Positions 34,600-46,581 of a stretch of DNA of 64,000 nt are shown one piece after another. A model generated the notes under the pieces. The model did no database searches and was not told the DNA's origin. It worked only from the letters and a program-made list of their open reading frames with translations. Made by a program: the position numbers and the translations under genes. The stretch is from Channallabes apus (Eukaryota > Chordata > Actinopteri > Siluriformes > Clariidae), in assembly GCA_030522415.1 (NCBI GenBank), contig CM060107.1, positions 53,220,218 to 53,284,217 of the forward strand, written 5' to 3'. Every line of letters starts with the position of its first letter. Within the stretch, counting starts at the first letter, position 1.

Positions 34600-35400
34600 A
34601 TCTACAGTAGCTTTCATCTCATTGGTTACCAAACCTGCTAGTCTGCATTTCAAGCTAGTTAGCCAAGAATTACTCCCTCTTTATTCTTATTCGTCTTACA
34701 GATCTTATCGCTTCTAGTGCTAAAAGGTTACACACAATACAGACAAAACGAAATCAGCGAATAGCATTTCTCAGTTTTTATTTCGTGGTTTTATCATACA
34801 GTCACAATTTAAACACACGCAAATATTCACAGTCCTTTTGCATCTATACAGTTAGAGTCAGGTAGGTGGGTGTAGACGCTTTAGGTTAGGTGTGTCCAAG
34901 CAAAGAGTCCATTGTGACAACTAATTATGTACTGTAGTGTGCATGTACTGTATATGAGTATGTGTGTTTAATTGGCTTAAGTCTCTTGCGCTCATCTCCA
35001 TAAATTACCGAACAATAATGTAAAGGAATTTGCAAACCTACAAACAAAAAGGAAATGGTAGACAGACACATTTTTCAGCACATGAGATCTTGAACCATAT
35101 TTGAAATCCAAATAACCCCAAGAAATAATGCCTAACTGGTTTTTTATTGCCTTTATGGTGAACTCATGCAGTCTGATGTCTAACCACAAGCCTCAGGGTC
35201 AATTTATGGGTTTAATGGGCTCTTTAATGGGTTCTTTGGAAAGGTTCCATTAAAGGGATAAAAACAATAAATAACATTTAACAAAAGAGAGTATGCAATG
35301 ACAAGTTAGACAAGTTAAACAAACCAAATATTAATTTATGATATATGGAATTCTTTTGTCTAATTGTAATCATTGACTGCACTTCACTTCAATGTTGAGA
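34600..35400. other. Spacer, nothing recognised apart from a possible polyadenylation motif
   Basis: No coding or repeat signal. See the candidate polyadenylation hexamer at 34777. Confidence 0.4.
34777..34782 (-). terminator. Candidate distal poly(A) signal for kif3c
   Basis: AATAAA on the minus strand. It would give a 3-kb 3' UTR that includes a Tc1 copy. I saw no closer canonical AATAAA between 37000 and 37840. Weak evidence. Confidence 0.2.
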
Positions 35401-35402
35401 AC

Positions 35403-36407
35403 AGCCATAACATTAAAACCACTGACAGGTGAAGTGAATAACATTGATTATCTCATTATAAGGACATAGAATAAGGGAGACAATATGTGGGAGACAGTAT
35501 ATTATGCAGTTAAGTGAATTAAGTCAGTTAATGTGTTGGATGTGGGAAAAATGGGCAGGCCTTGTGGGGTGTTCCCAGTACCCACAAAAATGGTCTAAGG
35601 AAGGACAACTGGTGAACTAAAGTCCCAGTCGGACCCAGTTTACTTTTGTTACTTTTTTCACATATCCCAGGTAGGAAGTTGGGGTCAGAGTGCAGCGTCA
35701 GCCAGGATACAGTGACTCCTGGAGCAGATAGAGTCAAGGGCCTTTCTCAAGAGATCAACAGTAGGAGCTTTGGTGGTGGTTTGGCTTGAACCCCCAACCT
35801 TTTAATCAGTAACCCACAGCCTTAACTGTCTGAACCACTACCCCCTCAGCAAAGTGACAGAACACACAGTGCTTGCTTGTGTGTGGGGCTGCGTAGCCAC
35901 AAACTTGCCAGTGTGCCCATGCCGAAGGATATTCCAAGTTCCTACAATGAGCAGGTGAGCATCAGAATTGGACCACAGAGCAATCAAAGAAGGTGGTCTG
36001 GTTTGATGGCTCATGTTTTCTTTTATATCCTGTGGTTTGTGGGGTGTGCATGTCCATCGCTCCTCTGGGAAAGAGGTATCACCTGTATGCAGTATGGGAA
36101 GAAGGCAAGCCAGCGGAGGCAGTGAGATGCTTTGGGAAATGTTCTGCTGGGAAACCTTGGGTCCTGCTCTTCATGTGGATGTTACTTGTAATGTTAACAC
36201 CTACCTAAAGCACGATCATGGTCCCTGACACACAGCAAACATTATTCATGGTTTCATGAACAGTTCAAGGTGTTGACTCTGACTAAGCATCTACAGGATG
36301 TGCTGGATAAACAAGTCCTCAGCGGGTCAAAGCTTTAAGTTTTGGTAACACACAGGATGACCTACACAATAATAGGCAAGTAATTTTAATGATATGGCTG
36401 ATTGGTG
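35403..36407 (+). mobile_element. Tc1-like element with SINE insertion
   Basis: The left end is AGCCATAACATTAAAACCAC. The right end reads TTTTAATGATATGGCTGATT, its inverted partner. The interior matches a common fish Tc1-like transposase gene: GGCCTTGTGGGGTGTTCCC, GGGGCTGCGTAGCCACAAAC, GGGAAGAAGGCAAGCC, TTCTGCTGGGAAACCTTGGG and CATCTACAGGATGTGCTGGA. Several internal blocks are deleted and stops are frequent. A minus-strand SINE sits at about 35731-35850. Transposase inactive. Confidence 0.8.
35731..35850 (-). repeat. tRNA-derived SINE, family A, nested in Tc1
   Basis: In complement: GGGGGTAGTGGTTCAGACAG, GGTTGGGGGTTCAAGCC and CTCTTGAGAAAGGCCCTTGA. Head part of the family seen at 1155. The Tc1 sequence resumes right after it with ACAGAACACACAGTGC. 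Confidence 0.6.
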
Positions 36408-36429
36408 TATTTGCAGGAAATTACATCAT

Positions 36430-36950
36430 TATGTAAAACCTGTACAAACTGCACAAACATGAAAGGAACCTTATATGAAGCTTACATAAAGTCTATGCAA
36501 AATGTGCATAAGCCTTAGGTAAACCTTATGTACACCTTAAACAATTTTCAGAAACATGCCTTACAGTAACCTTATACAAAGCTTACGAAAACCGGACAAA
36601 GACCTGTCTTGAATCTCACATAAATCATAATGGAGAAATTACGGAATCATTGGGTGAGCCGTATATACCCTTATACGATCCTTATGTAAAATGAGACAAA
36701 ACGTAACTTAAAATGTATGGACATTTTATATAAACTTAGGTGATTTCTATAAACAGCCAAACTTTTTACATAACAGCCTTATGTAAATCTTATGTTAACT
36801 TTACATAAGCCTTACACAACCCTTAAATAAACTGAATCTTACTTAAACCTTATGTAAACCTTTCAAAACCCTTTCCTAAAGTGTACATAAAATGTTCATA
36901 AGCCGTATATGAACTTTATGTCAGCTTTAAATAAAACCTTATCCAATGGC
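36430..36950. repeat. Decayed minisatellite, ACCTTATGTAA-like units
   Basis: Irregular tandem repeats built on CCTTATGTAAACCTT and variants. Spacing varies from 12 to 25 bp. Lies in the 3' flank or 3' UTR of kif3c. Confidence 0.5.
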
Positions 36951-37840
36951 TAGGATGAAGTCATGAAGGTCATTTATCTTTAGCATTATCCTCATTACTG
37001 GAAACTTAGTTCATGCAAAATCTCTTATAGATTCTAATATAACTAGCAATCCAAAATGATGTATGCTAACAGGAAATGTAAAAAATGCAATCAATGCACG
37101 CTAGGAGACCATGGACACACAACCTTTTAGTTTTTTTGGTACCAGCCAAAACGACCACATAACAGCGTCGATTCGAGCGTTTCTAATTCTGTGCGTAGAC
37201 CACACCCACATTATTAGCCGTTTGTAATCCGGCCAACGGAATCCAGACCCTGTTCTGTAAACCCTGATCAGAATCACAAACATGGATACACACACATACA
37301 CACACACACGCAGTACAACATGCAAGCAGAGCCTGGAGAATGAGAAAAAGACGTCTGCACTCGTCTTCATCCGTCTTTTCCAGCTCTTCTATACAGTAGT
37401 TCGCACAGGAAGTGCCATTCCTCTAATTTCCTTTGTAGAAGATGACCAGGGTGGTTTAGGAATGATTTTCCAGGTTCTTTTTTTCTAGCTGACGCCCATT
37501 TACAGTCATTTGTTCAAGCTTAAAAAGCCAACGAAAAATGACGTTCTGACGGATTTTGTGCTGGAAACAGTTTCTATTCGATGGATGTGGATGCAAATCT
37601 GAATCTATATAAACCAGAAGCCAGTGCGCCATGGCTTAGACTGCGAGATCGGACTTGAAGAAAAGATGAAAATAAAGGAAAAGGACGTAAGAACGTGATC
37701 TAAATTGTCTTCTTTGCAGCATGTCTTTCTTTGTGTAAGGACCTTGGACAAGGCCACCATTTCAATGCTGGACAAATGGACGCAAAATTCATCCCTCATT
37801 GGTGTATCAAAGAGGGGATAAAGGTGTGCTCCTTGGGGTC
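36951..37840. other. kif3c 3' flank / proximal 3' UTR
   Basis: No other gene. It starts directly after the kif3c stop on the minus strand and presumably contains 3' UTR. No canonical AATAAA was noticed on the minus strand. Confidence 0.4.
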
Positions 37841-37955
37841 TTATTGGTGAGCTGTTGCCATGGCCGCGCTGACGGGGTGTGCCAGGCCATTGGACCCTGA
37901 GGATGACAGGGAGAGCGTCGAACTCGAGGAAGACATGGTCCGTGCGTTCTGGCAC
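37841..37955 (-). CDS. kif3c: kif3c coding exon 8 and stop
   Basis: Completes Trp, then [20 protein letters not shown], a serine-rich tail, and ends TAHQ with TAA at 37841-37843. The acceptor is CCGCCCAG. Confidence 0.88.
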
Positions 37956-38901
37956 CTGGGCGGATAAAGCAGGAAGTGATGTCATTAATATAGGTTCAAA
38001 AACATCATAAATAAGATCGGTCAACAATCGGTTAACAATGACTAGCGGCTAATCCTCCTAATCCCGGATTTCTGCTTTAAAGTCAGACATCAATAATCCG
38101 GTTAATCCAACTGCACAAATTCTTCAGTGTGTGTGTGTGTGAATGTGTGTTTTTTTTCCCCATTGTATTTAAAAAGCCAAGATGCTCGTGGTCCCAAGTT
38201 ACCCTCTAATATTTAAAGGTTTAAAGCCTTCAGTTTGGATCTGGTAAGAACTGTGCGATACTCCGTCCTTTAAGCAACGCCACAATCTGAAAAGTGTAAA
38301 TCCCAAACAGAGGTCCTATGGAGCAACTGGCAATTCTCTCTGGATGGGCGAGGAATACTCAATCTGCCCCTGTCAATCATAATGACACTAGCCAATTGTG
38401 GACATCTCTGTATGCAAAAGAGAAATGAACAAAATCCCGCTTAGAAAACAACTCGCAACTGGTAGCTGAATGAATGTCGCACTGACCAGGACTGGGATTT
38501 TCTGACCCGACTGGCTGCCACTTTCTCTCTGTACGACGCATTGTCCAGCTGCACGTCTCGGCTTGGCTCCGTCTCAGACCCCGCCCTTGAGAAGTCCATT
38601 TGAAACAAAGTGGGCGGAGTCATATCTAGCGCCAGAAGCATGATGTTTTCAGCCTGGAGTTAAAAGAAAAACAGGTCTATTACCACTAATTTAACACACT
38701 TTAAAGGAAAAGGAAGGTGAAAGAAGAAACGCAAGATATATGTAACATGTTGGCAGTTTTTAATTTTCTCCTCTTGTGTGGTTATAAACGCACCCTGTAT
38801 CTGGAATTAGTGCCCATCTTTATGGAGGCCCTGGCGTATTGGCTGATGGGTCGCTTGTAGCCGACGGCAGAGGTGGGTCTCCTCTTCAACTGGGTATACT
38901 T

Positions 38902-38950
<49 letters not shown>

Positions 38951-39177
38951 ACTGCCTGGACAAAAGCAACACAAATTCTAGTGTATGTGTGTGTGTGTGT
39001 GAATGAGCAAATGTGTTCCTATTTCTCCTGAATGTCCTTTTGTTCTCTCAGCTGTTTGTGTGAAGAACACTGGGACCTTGTGAGATCGTTCAGGGAAACT
39101 GTGTTACGTTCACCACAATGTTTAACACTATTGTTTTATCAAGATCATCTAAATGTAGGCTACATAAAGCTTAGACT

Positions 39178-39221
<44 letters not shown>

Positions 39222-42200
39222 CATATGACCCAGACAAACTATGATTATTTTTTCATACTATATTCCCTTCCCACATCACTCAGATCTGTGTGCACAGGCA
39301 CCCACTATGAAATTGGGGTCATACCAAGGTCAAAGATCAAAGGGCACTTACTTCTCGGCAGGGACGAGAGGTTGGAATTTCCACTGGTCCTCGTCGACGT
39401 CGAACACCAGCCGGTTCATGATCTTATTCTTCTCCTCCGGAGGGATGAAGTTCTCGATTATGAGGTACCTGCACACACACGAATAAATCAAGGTCAGAGA
39501 CACTGTGGGCTTGTGGGCCAGGATATACTGTGTGTGTGTGTGTGTGTGTGTTTGTGTGCACTCACTTGAACTTAAGCTCTCTTGTGAGCTCATTCTGCGT
39601 CTGCTCCAGTTCCTGTCTGGTTCTGACGTGCTCGTCGTTCACGTCCTGAATCTCAGATTTCACCGACTGCAGTTTAGCGTACAGCTTTAGAAAGAGAAAG
39701 ACAGCGAGAGAGAGAGAGAGAGAGAGAGAGCAAAAGAGAAAGAGAGACGGATAGGCGACAGTGAGATGACAGAAGATCCTGATGGCCAATCTGCTGCCCA
39801 AACTAACAAGACTGAAACGTTCAATTATGCAAAAGTAGGCCAATCGCAGATGGTCTCCCAGGCAACCACAGCCCATAATCTACACCCTGCCGTTCCCTTA
39901 CACTCTCATACCCTCAGCCTCCCTTCATCATTCATCATGCATCCGTCTACTCTTCCTTCCATCTATCCATTTGTTTATACATCTAGACAACCCTTTAAAT
40001 ATTTTAATGTAGATTTTAAATAAACCTCAACCCTCTCTTTAACTCATTCATCCATCAACCTATTCATGCATTTATTCATCCATCCATCCATCCATCTATC
40101 CATTCCACGAACCATCAATTTATCCATCCATCCATCCAACCATCCATCCATCCATACATCCATCATTCCCTGTATCCATAAATCCACCAAACCCTCCTTC
40201 TCCATCATTCCATTCATCATGCTCCCTATATAAGCCTAGAAAGAAAGTAAAATGCATCCCATCAACTTTATACATCCTCCCACCCATCATACTATCTGCC
40301 CATCCAACATCCATCCATCCATTCAGCCTTTTCCAGCTCCATGCAGTGAGTGACAGATCTGCTGTAAGCGGAGAGAAGGTCATCTCCTGAGCTGCAGCCA
40401 ATAAGAGCGCAGTATTCACGCTGCAGGGGTTAAGAGGTCAGAGGTGAGAAGTAATTAAGGGCCTGGTGATGGGGGTTAGAGGGCAAAGGTCAGGTAGGTA
40501 GTGCAGGGCTTGGTGGAGTTAATGGTGTATTTTGATAGGGTGTGCTCTCTGGAAGTGAGTTAGAGATAATGAGAATATTTCGTTTCTTTCCCCAACAAAG
40601 AGTGCATGCTAACGATTAGGCTTTCTTGTTAGCTATTCAGAGATGTGTACCAGGCACGGCAGCCATTTTGTCCAACAAAAAGACGACCCCAAATGCCTGT
40701 TGTTAATTTTCCATAACAGATTACGATGTACATCAGGAGGACTGTGAATGAGCAGATTAGCACTGCATGCTAGTTTTACTATCCATTCATCACGACTGTG
40801 TAGATATTGTCTTGCGTTAGGAGGTTAGCATTGGTGTTGAAGCTAGCATTAGCGTCAGCGTCGACGGTGGAGTCTCAGACTGAGGAAGTTTAAAAACGGA
40901 CAAACCTTTTTGTACTGATTAAAGGGAAGAAAACGTGTCCTCATGGGTCAAAGGTGTTGTCCAGGGGTCAAAGGTCAGGGTATTTAAGAGGAAGAAAGAC
41001 AAGTTAGGGAACACAAAGTCAAAGCACCTGTGTGTGTGACATAGGTTTGAGAATGTTTTGACTTAGGGCACTTGATGTAGCGTATTTGGCATAGGGCACT
41101 TGTGATAGAGCACTTGTTACAGGACAATTGTGTTAGGGCACTAGTTATAGGGAGAGTTTCAAAAAGCAGTGGTTATAAAGCACTTGTGATCGGGCACTTC
41201 TACGAGGACATATACTGTGTGATAGGGCACTAGATAAAGCACTTCTCATAGTGCACTTGTGAAAGAGCGCATATCCTTGGACACATAATATGGCACTTTA
41301 CATAGGGCACTTTTAAAAAGTCACTTCCCATAGACCACATGTGATAAGACATTTCTCATAAGGTACTTTTGATATGACCCTCTGATAAGGCCCTGGAGAT
41401 AGGGCACTTAACCCTCTCAAGGCAGGCGTTGCTGATTTGCAACAGTTAAAAACTAACTACCTGTTACTAAAACTTAATTTGAGCCTGAGAGGGTTAAGAG
41501 AGGGATTTTGTTATAGGGCACTTTGGATAGGGCACTTCTTATAAGGCACTGCCATAGGACACTTGAGAAATGTTATTTGTCCTAGAGCATTTATCAATAG
41601 ACACTTGTAAAAGGGCACCTCTCACAGAGCACATGTGATAAGGCACTTCTCCTAGGATACTTGTGATAGGGCACTTTCTATAAGACACTTATTAGGGCAT
41701 TTGTAATAGGGTACTTCTCAAAGGATACATAATGCAGCACTTCACATAAGGCATGGGAGGGAGATCGGGCCCTTAACATAAGTGGTAAGTTCTTGTAATA
41801 GGGGACTTTGGATAGTGCACTCCTCATAAGACACTTGCACTGTCAAAGGGCACTGGAAACATGTCATTTGTCATAAAGCACTTCTCCATGGACAGGTGGA
41901 TACTTCCCATAGTGCATTTAGTATGATAGGGCACTTTAAATAGGGCACTTCCCGTAGGGCACATGTGATAAGGCACTCTTCATAAAGCACCTGCAATATG
42001 ACACACGTTACATTGCCTTGAAGATAGGGCACTTCTTATGGTGCACTCCTCATAGTACACTTGATAGTGCACTACCATAGATCACTTGAGAAATGTCGTT
42101 TATCACACAGCACTTATTCTTGGCCACTTATAATACAGCACTTATGATGTGACACTTTTGAGGATGTTAGTTTCACCTTTTTGAGTTTTTTGGTTTTTGC

Positions 42201-42456
42201 CTCCACTTCCTGTTGCAGAGACGTGAAGGTTTCTCGCAGCTCCACCGTCTCCTCGTCCTGAACCAACATCTTCTGCTGCATCTCTCGTTCTTTACGTGTC
42301 TACACAAAAACACACACAAATACACACACACACACACAAAAGGAAAAAAAGGAACACACACCATTGATGTAGGTCACTAATGCGTGTGATTTTCTTTCCT
42401 TTATTGGAGTAACGTGGGTGGATCTTTTCCTCGCATTATATCTTTAAGACATTATG

Positions 42457-42502
<46 letters not shown>

Positions 42503-42841
42503 TATACCTGTTCTGCAATCTCTTGTCGTTTCTGTTCCAGCATCTTCTGCTGTTCGTTAGTGTGATCAATGATGTTCTTTCCTCCAACCAGAAGCTTACT
42601 CTCCATCGCCTAGCAACCAAAGAGGCGGAGCAACATCAGGGGGGCAGGGCAGATGCGTGTTGATCAATTTTACACACACACACACAAAGAAATAACTGTT
42701 CTGCTTACTCATTTTTTCCCAGCAACAATAAAGCAATTATTCATCTTTTTAGCTCTCTCACACACACACACACACATATCTGTGATATATTTGGAGCTGT
42801 TATTTTCTTTAGCCAGCAGAAAAAATTGAAATGACAGCATC

Positions 42842-42933
<92 letters not shown>

Positions 42934-42999
42934 ACTGGTTTAATATCACAAAAACGCAGAGAGAGAAAATGTCCCAGGTTTGGTGTAGAGGACAGATAC

Positions 43000-43046
<47 letters not shown>

Positions 43047-46000
43047 TGCGTCAGCTGTAATTACACCAGTATGATGATAGAGATGTGAGCAAGGACAGAT
43101 ACACGGGCAAACATCCTGCTTACTTCACCCAGCTGCCGAGGTTATTACAGGTCATGTGATGCAGCGACTGAAGCTGTTAGAGGAAAATAATCAGTGTGAT
43201 GAAGCGACGCCCCTGTTACCACCCTCATGCTGGTTATTTTATTTGTTAATTTGTTTTTTTATTTCTTTTCCATCAATGCTACTGGGTTCACCCTCTGACT
43301 GCACAACGTCGGATTAAAGGAAGTGTTTTGTGGTTTATGAAGAAATGCGAACATTTCCGCGCAAGTTTTATTTTTTAAGCATTTTATTTTTGCCTTTTTT
43401 CCGCATTTCCCTCTGTATAGCATGTAGGATCATGGGATATATCCGGTCCTCCGAAGCGTAAAATGGACGCGGGGGAAAATGAACTAGACACGGTTTCCTT
43501 GTGTTTGTTGGGATTTGAACGCCAAGAAAAAGCTGCATGCAACGTTTTTTTAACCAAAGCCTGTGTGAACACCGTCATTGACTCCTATGTGTAGAAAAAC
43601 CCTCTGCGTTTCATCCGCGGTCCCCGGACGCTACGAACGGCAGAAAAACGGTCGATTTTAACTAGAGATGTTCCGATACCATTTTTTCCCTCCCGATACT
43701 GATTCCGATACTTGGGCTCAGGGTATCGGCCGATACCGAGTACCGATCCGATACCTGGGTGTGTATCTGTACTGTGTGTGTGTGTATATGTGTGTGTACA
43801 TACATACATACATACATACATACATACATACATACATACATACATACATACATACATACATACATACATACATACATACATACATACATACATACATACA
43901 TACATACATACATACATACATACATACATACATACATACATACATACATACATACATACATACATACATACATACATACATAGGCAGCGCGGTGGTGTAG
44001 TGGTTAGCACTGTCGCCTTGCACCTCCAGGGTCTGGGTTCGATTCCCCGGCCAGGCTCGACTCCCGTCTCTGTGTGCATGGAGTTTGCATGTTCTCCCCG
44101 TGCTTGGTGGGTTTCCTCCGGGTACTCCGGTTTCCTCCCACAGTCCAAAGGTATGCAGGTTAGGCTAATTGGCGTTCCTAAATTGCCCGTAGTGTGTGAT
44201 TGGGTGTGTGAGAGTGTGTATGTGTGTGTGCCCTGCGATGGATTGGCACCCTGTCCAGGGTGTACCCCGCCTAGTGCCCGAAGTCTCCTGGGATAGGCTC
44301 CAGGCCCCCGCGACCCTGAACACAGGATTAAGCGGTATAGAAAATGAATGAATGAATGAATGAATAAGTAAAATACTACTAGCCCTGTGTAACGGGTTCG
44401 ACCCTACAGTAAGTGCACAGGCGACACCATGAAACACGGACACGAGGCGAGGTCTTACAGGAAAAAGGGTTATTTATTTAGAAAAATGGGGAAGGACAGG
44501 GTTAAAGGCTCTCTGCGGTCTTTTCCCCTTCGGCAGCAGAGATGCGAAGGCGGGCTCTATGCGGAAGTGAAGGTGCCGCGGGAGCTCGCGCAGCTCATTC
44601 ACGCGCACCTCTCGCGGAGATCAAAGGCGCCCCCCCCCTTTTTAAAGTCTCTGGGGCGCATCACATCGCCCCGCTCTTGTGCCACCGTCTCTCATAAAAT
44701 CCACCGCGTCGCAAAGTCCAGCTTCCCAACAGTCAGACCCCGAGCTACACTCCCCGCTGTGTTTTATAGCGGCGATAGCTCATGGGCCGTTGCCTGATTC
44801 TGCGGCCCTGCTACTTCACATACCTAAAGGGGGTGGGGAGGCCGCCTAACTAGTGAGCGAGGAGCGATATCAATTTGGGCGCACGCCCATCACAGGCGCA
44901 CGCCGTGACACTCTGTAAGTAAGCTAAGCTAGCAAAGCTAGCGGGCATAAATAGGTTATGTTTAGGAAAATGGTATCGGATCGGTCCGATACTGGTATCG
45001 GCAGCATTTCCGATACCAGTATCGGAATCGGAACAACCCTAATTTTAACGCCCGTGTGAACAAGGCCATAGACAGTAACAGCACTGTTAGGTGTAACTAT
45101 ATGTATGAGTGGGCGTGTCCCAGGTGTTGTACAGTGGATAATGACACTAACTGTGGGTCTCAGAGTAGGTCCGTACGGAAGCAGTACTGAGGAGAGAGCA
45201 GCTGCCTGACAAAACCCACAATCACAACCAGACACAGAAGCACTTTCAGTAAGAACACACATCTGATAACGTTACGTCGTCTTAAACATCACGCCGTCAC
45301 TGGACTACTTCTAAGTCGTTCTGAATCGCCTCTGAGCCGCCCGTGTTGTTCTGTTCACTCTTATCACGACCTACAGCGCTAACTAGCTTCTAAAACAAGG
45401 CTGAATCCCAAACCCCTCTCTAACCCCTGATCAAGGGCACTACTTGGTGTGTGGTACTGTACAAGGGATTGTACACCCTACCTAGTGCACTAGCTTTCCA
45501 TTTAATACCCCAGAACCTGGAAGAGAGCTGATATTCTTAAGTGGAAATTTAAAGGTACAGGATTCTCCATCACCTCCATGGGTTATTCTCCTCACCTTTT
45601 GGCTCCTCAGTACCGGAAATGATTTCAAACTAGTTAATTCCTGTTAATTACACTAACTGTCAGTTATTATCTGATGATAATGAAATGTTTGAGGGACTGT
45701 TGTATAAAAGCCTTCAGCATCACAGACGCGCTATAACGTTCAGCAGTACAGCATTCAGTCTCCTGTGACACGTTGACGTGCTACCTAGAAACCGCCACAT
45801 TTAGCATCTCTGTCTTACAGCGTTACCTCAAAGACTCAATTTAAAAATCAGTAAATATACTGCACTTCTTCTGTTGGAGGACATGAATTAACACCTTCTG
45901 ACCAATCAGAATGCGGAACTCATCAGGGGTGTGGTGTAGATACAGTGTGTGTTGGGTTTATATCCAGTCGCGATGCTAAACTGGAGGCTAGCAACATTAG

Positions 46001-46075
46001 CGTCATAGATCTAGTGTGTGTCTCTTGCGCTCTTACATTTCAAATGTCTTAGCTGTATATTATAGTGATGGAGAG

Positions 46076-46109
<34 letters not shown>

Positions 46110-46526
46110 AAAGGCCAGGTTTTAAAATAGAAAGCGCCCCCGAGGGGTTTAACAGCTGAGATGCTCTCTCTCTCTCTCTCTCTCTCTTTCGCTGTTTTTC
46201 CACACACACATACAAATGTGTGACTGTGCACCAAGGCATAATTCAGTAGGACCTTTAAATCCACCCCCCCCCCCCCTTGTGCACATCGCCATGGCAACTG
46301 CGACTGGGAATGAGAAGAGCTCATTATGTATGCGTACCAACCAGGAGCTCATTGGACGGTTAAAGCAGACGCTGATTCATCAATATTTCAGCAGTGCAGT
46401 GATGCATGCTGGGAGAGTGGAGAGATGATGAAGACAAAGCCTCACACACACTCACACACACTCACACACACACAGATGATTGGGAAATATAATTAAAGAA
46501 AGCAAAGACTGGAACAGCGATAACGA

Positions 46527-46581
<55 letters not shown>

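Larger units (their letters stand above)
43663..45041. mobile_element. hAT-type non-autonomous element with 8-bp duplication
   Basis: The left end is TAGAGATGTTCCGATACC and the right end in complement is TAGGGTTGTTCCGATTCCG. It is flanked by perfect ATTTTAAC repeats (43655-43662 and 45042-45049). Subterminal GATACTGATTCCGATAC-like repeats occur at both ends. The inside holds a TACA array, a SINE and a possible solo LTR. Confidence 0.8.
43410..45069. mobile_element. Foldback MITE copy 2, interrupted by a hAT element
   Basis: Related to 30908-31401 in inverted order. It shares GGGATATATCCGGTCCTCCG, GCATGCAACGTTTTTTT and the right end TTTTAACGCCCGTGTGAACA. It is split at 43662 by the hAT element. 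The left terminal repeat was not found, so that boundary is uncertain. Confidence 0.6.

Noticed and set aside
37605..38027. 140-codon minus-strand frame over kif3c exon 8
   Set aside because: The splice from exon 7 and the conserved CQ residues fix another frame; this one is a shadow.
43585..44296. Several 100-190 codon frames reading YVCM or THTY repeats
   Set aside because: They are translations of the (TACA)n array and neighbouring SINE in different frames.
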